The notes beneath the pieces were generated by a model. The model was not told where the DNA came from. It ran no database searches and worked only from the letters and a program-made list of their open reading frames with translations. Source: a virus. From it: a DNA stretch of 64,000 nt. Positions 56,370 to 63,818 of this stretch are shown in pieces. Every line of letters starts with the position of its first letter. Position 1 is the first letter of the stretch. Location of the stretch: the IMG/VR virus record IMGVR_UViG_3300034418_005508, positions 1 to 64,000 of that record; one strand, 5' to 3'. A program made the translations under genes and the position numbers.

Positions 56370-58579
56370 TCTCCGTCAGGTCTTAGGTCACCCTCTTTGT
56401 TAAGGGCTTGCTGCTTAAGATCTAGCTCTCTCTGCTTTATCTCAAAGTTCTGCTGCATCTTGGCCATGTCAATGTTCAGCCTATCCTGATTGTCTGAAGC
56501 TTCAGCTTTGATAAGCGCCAACTCGATCTGCAACTGTCTGTCCTTCTCTTTGTCGACAGCCTGCTGCTGTATCTGCATCTGCTGAGTCTTCTGCTGTTCA
56601 ACTTGAGCTTGCTGTTGAGCTTGCTGTTGTTGTTGCTCCAACTCTTTCTGTGCTTTCTCAGCTTTCTTGATCTTATCCTTGATGCCTGCGTAGTTCTCAG
56701 TATCGAACAGGTCAAGTACTGCAGAAGCTGGTACCCCGTTCTGAATCATAGATTGAGACAACATCTTAGCTTGTTCAAGCTTGTCTTGGTCTCTACCTGC
56801 ATCAGACACGAAGATGCCGTACTCTGTCTCCATGTGTTGCATAGAGTCGATGTCGATCATTTCAGTAGTCATGTCAGGCATAACGTACATGGCCTTCTTA
56901 CCTGAGAGCCAGGCTTCTTTCGAGTAATCGATCAAGCCTTGCAACTCACGTTGTTCAAAGCGTGCATACTTACGGAAGATGTCTTCGGTGATATGCGATG
57001 ACTGTACGATTGCCTGCTGTGATGTAGCCTTGCCTTCGTACGGCCCGATACCACCTTGTCTTTGTCTGTTGACTCCTGATATCTTCTCCCACTCCTGCAT
57101 GATGGACTCGAGAAGATTGAGATACTGGTCGATTGTCTTGATAGACATGTCAAGTACAGACTGGTGCTGCGGTGACAGCTGTATCCCTTCTTTGTTGTAA
57201 TCTACCCACGCGATACCTGTACCTTCTACGAAGTACATGAACTTATCCATGTCCCACTTCTTGGGTATCATGTTGATGTCAAACTGGGCTATGATGTCTT
57301 TTGATCTTGCGATCGCCAACTCCATTCTATACTTAAAGATGTTGTAGTTGAGCTGGAATGGGACACCCAGTGATACAATTGATATGTTGTCAGCGTTGAT
57401 GTCTGAGTACTTTCGTCCATTGACTGGTAGTTTGCAGAGTGATGGGTTGTCAAGTGATGTACGTTGGTTGGAGATGGGGTTCATCTTGATGTAGAAGTCC
57501 CCGTCTATACGCGTGCCTTCCCACACCTCATTGACCCACTCGTATTTAATCTTAGCTCCTTGTTCTTTTAGTTCTTGCGGGATACGGAATCCGTCCTCAA
57601 CCTGCATCTCTTCGATGACTCCTGTGACTTTGTCTTTGTAAGACAAGAACCCAATGCGCTTGCGTGACTTCCAGTATACAGTAACTACTTCGATAAGTCT
57701 GTTTCTATAGATGTTGTCATCTGACCCTGTAGCCTCTGATCTGTACAACAAGTAAGACTCAGTAGACTGCTGCTTTGGGTTCTCCAACTGCAACACCTGT
57801 TCAGGCGTGAGATACGGGCTGAACATGTCCACTGCGCTTGATGCGTGCACAAACTTTCTGATGATGGCCCAGTCCCCGTCCTCCACGAACTCAATGTCTG
57901 GGTCTTTATCGAAGTCTATATCAAGAGGGTTAAGTATCTCGTAGAATGGTTCTGCATTACGCACGCCTTTGTGCGAGTACACCTCACCCGTCACCAGGTA
58001 GTGGAAGAACCCTTTCTGGAACTTGTCGTATATCTCCTGATGCTGCATGATGTAGTTCAACGCAGCCTGTCCTTTGATGGCTCTGTTGTCTACGTATGTA
58101 CGCTCGAACTGCTCCAGTACTTCTTCTGGGAGTGGGATCTCTTCGGGGTTGCCTACAAGGTCTGAGTTTCTAGCTAGTTCATTCAAGAACATCTTCTGAA
58201 CCTGAGTAAACAATGCTTGCTTCTTAGCCTCTTCTTTGCGAGTGACTGCATCTGCATTGGCTATGATAACGCTGTAGTTCAGAGGTCTCTTGGACTTCTC
58301 CCCCAGCAGCAGGTCAATGATGGGCTTGATGATTGGGTAGTTGCGCAGCTTTGATGGGAAGTTGCTTCTCGTTTTCCCGTACGGCTTAAGCACATACTTG
58401 TAGTCATCGTCATCGATGTTACCGTTGTAGTATTCATACAAGGCTTTCAGTCTGGAGCGGCGCTCTGACAGACCAAACTTAGACATATCTATGTAGGCTT
58501 CAACGCATTCCTCTGCCCACTTCTTCGTCTTCTTTGACCTCGGGATACGCTGTTGCGGTATTTTATGGGTACCGTACAT
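56366..58579 (-). CDS. Portal protein, crAss-like, 737 aa
   Basis: Directly after TerL, 737 aa, with an N-terminal helical domain and the text YIDMSKFGLSERRSRLKALY, then PIIKPIIDLLLGEKSKRPLN, a pattern of crAss-like portal proteins (dodecameric ring at one capsid vertex through which DNA is pumped). The core has mixed alpha/beta (IARSKDIIAQFDINMIPKKW) and a stem-like helix. From about residue 640 there is a Gln-rich coiled-coil tail (ELEQQQQQAQQQAQVEQQ) that probably faces the capsid interior as the barrel. It overlaps the 666-aa gene by 4 bases and follows TerL by 10. Confidence 0.88.
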   Translation of the reverse strand: MYGTHKIPQQRIPRSKKTKKWAEECVEAYIDMSKFGLSERRSRLKALYEYYNGNIDDDDYKYVLKPYGKTRSNFPSKLRNYPIIKPIIDLLLGEKSKRPLNYSVIIANADAVTRKEEAKKQALFTQVQKMFLNELARNSDLVGNPEEIPLPEEVLEQFERTYVDNRAIKGQAALNYIMQHQEIYDKFQKGFFHYLVTGEVYSHKGVRNAEPFYEILNPLDIDFDKDPDIEFVEDGDWAIIRKFVHASSAVDMFSPYLTPEQVLQLENPKQQSTESYLLYRSEATGSDDNIYRNRLIEVVTVYWKSRKRIGFLSYKDKVTGVIEEMQVEDGFRIPQELKEQGAKIKYEWVNEVWEGTRIDGDFYIKMNPISNQRTSLDNPSLCKLPVNGRKYSDINADNISIVSLGVPFQLNYNIFKYRMELAIARSKDIIAQFDINMIPKKWDMDKFMYFVEGTGIAWVDYNKEGIQLSPQHQSVLDMSIKTIDQYLNLLESIMQEWEKISGVNRQRQGGIGPYEGKATSQQAIVQSSHITEDIFRKYARFEQRELQGLIDYSKEAWLSGKKAMYVMPDMTTEMIDIDSMQHMETEYGIFVSDAGRDQDKLEQAKMLSQSMIQNGVPASAVLDLFDTENYAGIKDKIKKAEKAQKELEQQQQQAQQQAQVEQQKTQQMQIQQQAVDKEKDRQLQIELALIKAEASDNQDRLNIDMAKMQQNFEIKQRELDLKQQALNKEGDLRPDGE

Positions 58580-58589
58580 CTGGCTAAAA

Positions 58590-60542
58590 TTACTTATAAA
58601 TACGGTCGAACCAGTCGTCCGTAGATCTATCGGATAGAATTTCGGTTACCTCTCTATTATATAACTCTCGCGTGTGGTACATACCCACCATGAAAGCCAT
58701 TACCCTATCGAAGTTTCCTCTGTGGTTAAATTTAATCAATTCTTGGAGAAGTCCGGGATCGTATATCTTATGCAAGTTAAGTGTTACGTTACCGTCTTCA
58801 TCTGTGTGTCTTGGTGTCACCAACCAGTCTCTGATGTACAACTCTCCCTGCCGCTTCCGCTGCTCGGTCATGTGCATCCCGTACTGGCGTCTTACATTTC
58901 TGGATCGCAGTTCTCGCTTGTCCAGCATTTCAAATTCTTCTTGTAGCTTATGTAGTTTGCGATATCTCTTCGCGTAAGCAATGAGCTCTCCACGGTCGTT
59001 CTCGAACCCGATTTTTGCGTTGTAGTACTCCGCCAACATAAATAGATTGCGGTTGTACTCATCCTGTGTTTGTGGTCTCCCGACATAGCTTGCTACTATT
59101 ATATCATCCGGCTTGGATAGATTGTTTGGTCTCTTGATGACGTATGCAGCCCCAAGCGATTCATTGCTCGTAGACTTTGACTGAGCATAAGGGTCATGGC
59201 AGATAAGATACAAATTGTGAGGCACTTCTTTTTCGTTCGTTAGGTAGGGTGCTTCGTATACCACTACCGCCCCCTCTGTCTTATCCCCTTTTCTGTGTGG
59301 GAACTTGTAGACTGGTTGGACATCTCCAGATGGTCGGAACGATGCCTTCCCGTCTTTGTCGTAGTACATTACTCCTGCTGTCCCCTCAGTCTGTAGGCCA
59401 TGAGCTTTAACCTTGTTATACTGCTCTTTAAGACTGTTGACATCAAAAAGATTTGCTGTGACTTGTAGCGTCGCTTCTTGAGGGGTGAATGGGTGCTCCG
59501 CGACGTACTGGTCAAGCGCCTTTGGGTCATTAGCTCCCTTCTTCTTCTCCCTTTGTATCTCTTCATGTTTCTTGGCTTCTTCTATCATAGAGTTACCGTT
59601 CTCATCTATGAACCCGTCTAGGTTTTGGTAGATTGGGACAAAGTATCCGCAGACAGTTCCCATAGCTCCTGCATCCCACTCGTTGTCAAATGCCATGCAA
59701 TCATACGACTCAGGGTGGTAGAACAATTCCTCCATACCCTCGAACCCAGAGCCCTCTTCACCACCCGTACCGAATGCTATCATGGTACCCAGTGTCTTTG
59801 AGCCCTGACGCATTGTAGGCATAGCCACTTCCCAAGCTTTCAGCAGTCCTCCGAATGAACCTGCCTCCTCAAAGAAAATCAGATCACCTGCTTTACCACG
59901 GACTTTGTCTGGGTTATCCTTCAACGATACCCCTATGATTTGGGACTTCATCCCAAGTTCAACATCTGCCCCGTTTACGTTCTTCTTGTACCCGGATTGT
60001 TTGTGCATCTCACGGTCACGCAGGCGAGGTTGCGTCCATGCCGTGTTGTCGTCTATGAATGACAGGAAGTCCCAAGCTTTGCTGAGCAGTCCATCCCCGA
60101 TCAGGTACTCTTTCTGCGAGGCGAACACATAGTTCTTGGAGTTACGCATCAGGAAGTAGTTCCTGGCTAGCATAGCCCCAGCTTTGTACGAGAAACCTTT
60201 ACGTCTTGCTTTCAAGACGACCATATGCCTGTTTGTTTTTCTGCACTCGTCTACCGCAGTGAAGTACTGGTGGTCTCCGTCGTAGAAGGCAGGAAATGTT
60301 CTGTCTCTTCGGGCGATCTTTGTACCATCTGCCAGGAACTCGTCTACGACTCGGTCTATAGGGCAGAAGTTTAGGTAGAAATAGTGATACCCCGTTATGT
60401 CTAAATATCCCTGCGTGCATCTCTCTTTCTGTTCGTCCCAGTAGTCGTAGTACTCTCGCGTGCCCGGCAACGCATCGGTGTAGAACCCGAAGTCTAGGTA
60501 GTGCTGAGCAGCAGGTGAGTATTTACTGGAGTTTTTGAACAT
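58590..60542 (-). CDS. terL: Terminase large subunit, 650 aa
   Basis: The packaging motor: ATPase plus headful nuclease. Visible motifs are the Walker A-like KARRKGFSYK (about 111-120), Walker B LIFFEEAG (221-228) with catalytic Glu, a coupling motif near IAFGTGGEEG (255-264), and nuclease acidic residues in LICHDPYAQ (Asp450) and GFENDRGEL (about 508-517). Length is usual for the crAss-like clade. The start at 60542 overlaps the preceding gene's stop by 20 bases. TerL and portal are adjacent as in relatives. There is no intron or intein. No small terminase subunit could be named, although the two small genes just upstream are candidates by position. Confidence 0.93.
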   Translation of the reverse strand: MFKNSSKYSPAAQHYLDFGFYTDALPGTREYYDYWDEQKERCTQGYLDITGYHYFYLNFCPIDRVVDEFLADGTKIARRDRTFPAFYDGDHQYFTAVDECRKTNRHMVVLKARRKGFSYKAGAMLARNYFLMRNSKNYVFASQKEYLIGDGLLSKAWDFLSFIDDNTAWTQPRLRDREMHKQSGYKKNVNGADVELGMKSQIIGVSLKDNPDKVRGKAGDLIFFEEAGSFGGLLKAWEVAMPTMRQGSKTLGTMIAFGTGGEEGSGFEGMEELFYHPESYDCMAFDNEWDAGAMGTVCGYFVPIYQNLDGFIDENGNSMIEEAKKHEEIQREKKKGANDPKALDQYVAEHPFTPQEATLQVTANLFDVNSLKEQYNKVKAHGLQTEGTAGVMYYDKDGKASFRPSGDVQPVYKFPHRKGDKTEGAVVVYEAPYLTNEKEVPHNLYLICHDPYAQSKSTSNESLGAAYVIKRPNNLSKPDDIIVASYVGRPQTQDEYNRNLFMLAEYYNAKIGFENDRGELIAYAKRYRKLHKLQEEFEMLDKRELRSRNVRRQYGMHMTEQRKRQGELYIRDWLVTPRHTDEDGNVTLNLHKIYDPGLLQELIKFNHRGNFDRVMAFMVGMYHTRELYNREVTEILSDRSTDDWFDRIYK

Positions 60543-60918
60543 ACGTTTTTATTTTGCTCCAACCCATAGCAGTTTCAGACTGCAACTCTAGTTCGCTAAC
60601 TGATAGAGCTATGTAGTCTTTGTTAAGCTTAGCTTGTTCGTTAAGCATCACGCCTCTTCGGTACTTGCTGGAACTCCATATATATATCACATGTATCTTT
60701 CTTTCTTTGATGTGGTCCAGTTGTTTGATGGCTATGTCCTTCTGTATCACTGGATTAACAAAGACAGACTTAGACCTCAGAAGAGCGCAGTCATAGTAGC
60801 AAGCTGACAGTTCTCTGACATGCAGGGGTTTGCGCGAACACTTCACTCCCAGGTCACTTATAAAAGCTTTCACTTTCTTCTTGAGCTGATTGGATGCTCC
60901 TACGATTGCTATCTTCAT
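60523..60918 (-). CDS. Small Rossmann-like protein upstream of terL, 131 aa
   Basis: The N-terminal MKIAIVGASNQLKKKVKAFI has the beta strand and small-residue loop of Rossmann-type nucleotide-binding proteins, and HVIYIWSSSKYRRG could be a later strand and loop. It has four Cys in the first half and a helical C-terminus. I cannot name its family; a toprim, deoxyribosyltransferase-like or TerS role is all conceivable and unproven. It overlaps terL by 20 bases and the 165-aa gene by 4, so it is translationally coupled to both. Confidence 0.5.
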   Translation of the reverse strand: MKIAIVGASNQLKKKVKAFISDLGVKCSRKPLHVRELSACYYDCALLRSKSVFVNPVIQKDIAIKQLDHIKERKIHVIYIWSSSKYRRGVMLNEQAKLNKDYIALSVSELELQSETAMGWSKIKTYVQKLQ

Positions 60919-61412
60919 TGTGAGTACTTGTTAGTTATCACTCCTCCTCTGTTGGGGTTGTCCTTTTGTTCGTGTTTCTTGACTATGGCTTCCAGTTCTT
61001 CCAAACCGTTTACGACTTTACCCATGTTTGCCAAGTTGGCTATCAGGTCTTTGGCGTGGTAGATTGGTTTGCCGTGGTCATCTAAAACGTTCAAGTTAAT
61101 TGTGGCAAAGTACCTCTCCAGTTTAGTTACCGAACTACGTGCAGATTTAAGTAGCTTGATAGCTGAGGTTTCTGATAGTTCCTTATATTTATCTATTGCC
61201 CCCATCACTTTTGGGGTGAACTTAACCTTGAGATCCTTACCTATTTTAGTTTGTCTCTCTTCTTCCTCATACACAGCGTAGGGGGAGCGGTGGTCCGTGT
61301 AGAAGTATACAGCGCCCAGCTCCTGCCCTTTCAGACTCTTGAATTCGTCGATGGTCAGTGCGTACGCGCTTGGGATAACTACGTTGTTACTAACAGTTAT
61401 CAAGTCTCTCAT
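60915..61412 (-). CDS. Small helical late protein, 165 aa
   Basis: A charged 165-aa protein, beta-like at the start (LITVSNNVVIPSAYALTIDE) and helical later (VMGAIDKYKELSETSAIKLL, LIANLANMGKVVNGLEEL), with a flexible basic end. The helical C-terminal half could be a DNA-recognition or oligomerisation domain, consistent with a small terminase role, but no HTH signature is clear. It overlaps the 131-aa gene by 4 bases and the 173-aa gene by 4 bases. Confidence 0.55.
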   Translation of the reverse strand: MRDLITVSNNVVIPSAYALTIDEFKSLKGQELGAVYFYTDHRSPYAVYEEEERQTKIGKDLKVKFTPKVMGAIDKYKELSETSAIKLLKSARSSVTKLERYFATINLNVLDDHGKPIYHAKDLIANLANMGKVVNGLEELEAIVKKHEQKDNPNRGGVITNKYSQ

Positions 61413-61930
61413 GGGTAGGTTTCTTGAGTGCCATCGAACTCCTCTCTGTAAACCACTACGACTGTTAAATTCAGATCCGTCTCGTTCAGGTTTGGTGAAG
61501 TGGTTTCGCCGTAATATGAACTGCCGTCGCCCTCAGGGCCCAGGTCCCAGGACCCAGCTTGCACCGCTGTATTTCTCTTCACCTCGCCTGCCTGCAGGTT
61601 GTAGAATGGTGGGTCTGCATACGTATCAGCTATAGTGAAGACTATAGACTTACCTGTCATTATCTCCTCCCACATCTTTATTATAGAACCCCAGGCCCCA
61701 CCCTGAACGTCCTCGAAGCGGATTTTAACTACGTCTATTTCGTTTGTAGCATTTGTTCCGCTACCTCCACCACCTTCTTGGCGCAGCATAGTACCAAAAT
61801 ATATTTCTACATAGTTCCCAGATACTCTACGTATACCTCTGAATAGATTTGCGTGCCAGAAATGTTGGGTACCGTCACGCGTCCGGACTCGTATTAGTTT
61901 ATCTGGTATTGTGCGATACTGATTGCTCAT
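61409..61930 (-). CDS. Small beta-rich late protein, 173 aa
   Basis: The protein reads YRTIPDKLIRVRTRDGTQHF, then YVEIYFGTMLRQEGGGGSGT, VVKIRFEDVQGGAWGSIIKM and a C-terminal half containing TVVVVYREEFDGTQE. It looks like a small beta protein with a Gly-rich loop (residues about 53-60) that could be a flexible exposed segment. No catalytic or metal-binding motif. The start lies 32 bases inside the HU/IHF-like gene, so co-translation is likely. Function unknown. Confidence 0.55.
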   Translation of the reverse strand: MSNQYRTIPDKLIRVRTRDGTQHFWHANLFRGIRRVSGNYVEIYFGTMLRQEGGGGSGTNATNEIDVVKIRFEDVQGGAWGSIIKMWEEIMTGKSIVFTIADTYADPPFYNLQAGEVKRNTAVQAGSWDLGPEGDGSSYYGETTSPNLNETDLNLTVVVVYREEFDGTQETYP

Positions 61931-62120
61931 TGTTCAAGTGTTTAAGTCGTCCTGGTAGGACGTGAAACTTACCAAGGAATGGTAATCTGACTGGTTCGAA
62001 GCTGCCCTCCTTTATTATGCGTGCAGTGTATTTGAATTGGTAGTAGACTGCCTCTTCAACTTTCTGCAGCGGGAGTGCATACTTAGTCGCTAGTCTTTGA
62101 ATTATTATTTTTTCGCTCAT
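61899..62120 (-). CDS. HU/IHF-family DNA-bending protein, 73 aa
   Basis: A 73-aa protein with the compact HU/IHF layout: N-terminal helices (IIQRLATKYALPLQKVEEAVYYQ in two parts), then EPVRLPFLGKFHVLPGR, the G-[KF] strand-turn of the family that leads to the DNA-binding arm, which is short here. IHF-like subunits are a known component of crAss-like phage late modules. It probably bends DNA for packaging, head-full control or transcription. It sits between the zinc ribbon (38-base overlap) and the 173-aa gene. The small size implies dimerisation. Confidence 0.8.
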   Translation of the reverse strand: MSEKIIIQRLATKYALPLQKVEEAVYYQFKYTARIIKEGSFEPVRLPFLGKFHVLPGRLKHLNNEQSVSHNTR

Positions 62121-62454
62121 TTCTCAGTTTCTGCAGTCTCCGCTTCTTGTACACAGCATTCTCTTTTGTCTTGGACAGCTTGACTGTCTTTCCCCCACTA
62201 CCTACAACCTGTGGCTTCCATCGATCGTCGGGGCACTTTGATGTTGCCCACTTTGCCTTGTGTTCTACCACACATCCGCAGAGTCCGCACCTACCTTCTT
62301 TTTCTCTTAGGTGCTCACATCCATTGCATGTGTTCAGCCTGTCTTGGTAGTCGCTTTCGTTAACGTTAGGTGCTCCCTGCTTGGCGTATTCTACAGTTTC
62401 CTTAGCGAAATTCTTCACCATTTGGAACACTGATAACTTGTTCTTCTTGCTCAT
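62083..62454 (-). CDS. Zinc-ribbon protein, 123 aa (start uncertain)
   Basis: Cys43-x2-Cys46, Cys56-x2-Cys59-x-Cys61 and Cys74 form a rubredoxin/zinc-ribbon-like core: CNGCEHLREKEGRCGLCGC, followed by KWATSKCP. The pattern CNxC...CGxCGC...KCP is one I know from crAss-like phages (DUF6171-like). The C-terminal ~40 residues are basic (VKLSKTKENAVYKKRRLQKL), consistent with nucleic-acid binding. ATG 62421 (MVKNFAKE) is a likely shorter start, which would reduce overlap with a small gene at 62402-62560. Possibly a late transcription or packaging factor. Confidence 0.75.
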   Translation of the reverse strand: MSKKNKLSVFQMVKNFAKETVEYAKQGAPNVNESDYQDRLNTCNGCEHLREKEGRCGLCGCVVEHKAKWATSKCPDDRWKPQVVGSGGKTVKLSKTKENAVYKKRRLQKLRNERKNNNSKTSD

Positions 62455-62560
62455 AGTCTAAATTAAAAATGATTACTGTTGCTGAATCTCCTGAGGGCGA
62501 GTAGTACACTGATATAGCCCACGGGTCATAGATCCACCTTGTCTCTATTGGGCGTGGCAT
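62402..62560 (-). CDS. Small overlapping protein, 52 aa
   Basis: Between the wHTH and zinc-ribbon genes the frame from ATG 62560 to TAA 62402 encodes 52 aa beginning MPRPIETRWIYDPWAISVYY. The segment has a balanced, protein-like look with a Gly/Ser turn, hydrophobic strands (ATVIIFNLDY) and a charged end. Both ends overlap neighbours in other frames (35 bases with the wHTH end; 20-53 bases with the zinc ribbon, depending on its start), as other pairs here do. It fills what would otherwise be a 71-base gap. Function unknown. Confidence 0.5.
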   Translation of the reverse strand: MPRPIETRWIYDPWAISVYYSPSGDSATVIIFNLDYEQEEQVISVPNGEEFR

Positions 62561-62873
62561 TCTGTATGCTTATGGTTACAACGTCTTCAGATATGGTCAA
62601 CAGCTTAGATAGCTTATACCCGTTCTTGGTTTTCACTATCGCACCCTTGTCTTTCAGTCGCTTGACGTAGTTGTTCAGGGTGTTGGGGTCTTTGACATTC
62701 AGCTCTTTGGCTACGTTCTTCTTTGCATCTGCAGAGCAGAGGTTTACTGTCTTGCCCAGGTCAATGAAAGCAGACAGTACCTGTAGCTCTTTATCTGTAA
62801 GCTCTAGTATACCGTTGAATACCTGCAAGAACTGGTATGTGGTTTTGACTGCTATATTAATATTCCTGGCCAT
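62526..62873 (-). CDS. Winged-helix DNA-binding protein, 115 aa
   Basis: Residues about 24-90 form a plausible winged helix: ELTDKELQVLSAFIDLGKTV, then AKKNVAKELNVKDPNTLNNY as helix-turn-recognition helix, and GAIVKTKNGYKLSKLLTI as wing. MarR-like and phage regulator proteins share this arrangement. The N-terminus has a basic-aromatic start and the C-terminus a short strand (DVVTISIQN). It overlaps the 82-aa gene by 17 bases. With the HU/IHF-like and zinc-ribbon genes it makes a compact group of small DNA-binding proteins, probably regulators of late transcription. Confidence 0.65.
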   Translation of the reverse strand: MARNINIAVKTTYQFLQVFNGILELTDKELQVLSAFIDLGKTVNLCSADAKKNVAKELNVKDPNTLNNYVKRLKDKGAIVKTKNGYKLSKLLTISEDVVTISIQNATPNRDKVDL

Positions 62874-63105
62874 CTCTGAAAACTATTTTGGCTCTCCCCT
62901 CATCTAGGTTTATTCTACACGTGGAGGATTGCCTGTTAAACTCATCTAGGTATTCTTGTATGTTCTCTCTTGTCACCAAGAATGATAAGAATACCTCTAA
63001 CTCTCTTGCTGCTCTTTGCAGCATTTGGTCTTTCTGGTCTGTGGCTTCTTTAGCGCTCCTCAGCTCATCGAAAGACTTTAACGACACTGTGACGCTTCCC
63101 TCCAT
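62857..63105 (-). CDS. Small coiled-coil protein, 82 aa
   Basis: An 82-aa protein with a helical coiled-coil centre (SAKEATDQKDQMLQRAAREL) and a short C-terminal strand with INLDEGRAKIVF. No catalytic or DNA-binding motif. Its start shares one base with the GroES stop (TAATG), and its end overlaps the wHTH start by 17 bases. It may be an assembly or adaptor factor; nothing specific can be read. Confidence 0.55.
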   Translation of the reverse strand: MEGSVTVSLKSFDELRSAKEATDQKDQMLQRAARELEVFLSFLVTRENIQEYLDEFNRQSSTCRINLDEGRAKIVFRDGQEY

Positions 63106-63383
63106 TAGTTAGGGATAATACCGCAGATCATAAATTCGTTCACCATTACGTACTCCTTACCCTTTAGGTCTATAATTAGACCTTCAGATGTAGGATGTAC
63201 CATGACAGTGTCGCCCTCTTTGACCATCTCACACTTAGGTCCTGCGGCAACTACTTCAAGTATGTTCGTACGTAGTGAGTTTTCTGCACCCCCGTGCAGT
63301 GTAATACCGGATGCGGTCTTATTCTTACGTTGAACTGGGAGAACTACCCAGTCACGTGTGGGTTGGAAGTTGATCTTTGCCAT
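63105..63383 (-). CDS. groES: GroES-like co-chaperonin, 92 aa
   Basis: Residues 9-19 (TRDWVVLPVQR) and the mobile loop NKTASGITLHGGA (about 21-33, tripeptide ITL at 27-29 standing for the GroEL-binding IVL) are those of Cpn10; the C-terminal VNEFMICGII also fits. At 92 aa it has full family length. Phages encode GroES homologues (for example T4 gp31) that adapt the host GroEL to fold the major capsid protein. The gene has its own promoter-like sequence just upstream and lies at the head of a run of small genes leading to TerL. Confidence 0.93.
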   Translation of the reverse strand: MAKINFQPTRDWVVLPVQRKNKTASGITLHGGAENSLRTNILEVVAAGPKCEMVKEGDTVMVHPTSEGLIIDLKGKEYVMVNEFMICGIIPN

Positions 63384-63399
63384 TTGTGTTGGTTTTAGG

Positions 63400-63431
63400 C
63401 AAAGATATAAAAACTTGTCTTATATAAACAA
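63400..63431 (-). promoter_or_regulatory. Bacteroidetes-type promoter upstream of groES
   Basis: Minus-strand TTG at 63431-63429 and TATCTTTG at 63407-63400 are separated by 21 bases, close to the TTG-N19-21-TAnnTTTG pattern of Bacteroidetes housekeeping promoters. The elements lie in the gap between the oxygenase stop and the groES start, with the TTG inside the end of the oxygenase gene. Confidence 0.5.
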
Positions 63432-63818
63432 GAGTAGTACAGTTCTTTTTCCCTCATGTGGGGTTACCATGTGCTCTACGTCAGAACTGTGGATGTAGGC
63501 TGAACGGTAAATCTTATCTTCTTTCCTGTCTCTGTAGGTAAGTGTGCCCCCAGTAAACTGATCTGGTTTGGATAGCAGTACACTTGCCCCATATCTGCAC
63601 CAAAGCATGTGCTTTTTGCTGCCTGTGTCTATATGCCACCCGTGTCCTTGAGGCTTAGACTCTACTCTCCAATAAGAGTTTTCTGTAGGGGTAGCATCTA
63701 TGTGAGCTAGCACTTTTTTGAGCGGTGCAGAATCCCAGGTACGATGCTTACCTGTAGGTTGTGCTTTTAACCAGTTTACGTCATCTTCGTCTATGACGTT
63801 GTCAACTCGTTTTCTCAT
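63420..63818 (-). CDS. 2-oxoglutarate/Fe(II)-dependent oxygenase, 132 aa
   Basis: The protein has the HxD...H facial triad of the double-stranded beta-helix oxygenases: WHIDTG (His62, Asp64), a core strand GGTLTYRD (about 90-97) and VEHMVTPHEGKRTVLLLF, with His116 and Arg125 (2-oxoglutarate binder). It probably hydroxylates a protein side chain or small substrate using 2-oxoglutarate and O2; the substrate cannot be read. ATG 63818 forms an ATGA overlap with the amidase stop, so it is preferred over ATG 63860. Such genes are frequent in marine phages. Confidence 0.8.
   Translation of the reverse strand: MRKRVDNVIDEDDVNWLKAQPTGKHRTWDSAPLKKVLAHIDATPTENSYWRVESKPQGHGWHIDTGSKKHMLWCRYGASVLLSKPDQFTGGTLTYRDRKEDKIYRSAYIHSSDVEHMVTPHEGKRTVLLLFI

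Noticed and set aside
60523-61412. Small terminase subunit among the two genes before TerL
   Set aside because: Position fits, but no helix-turn-helix or known TerS pattern could be read, so the function was not assigned.
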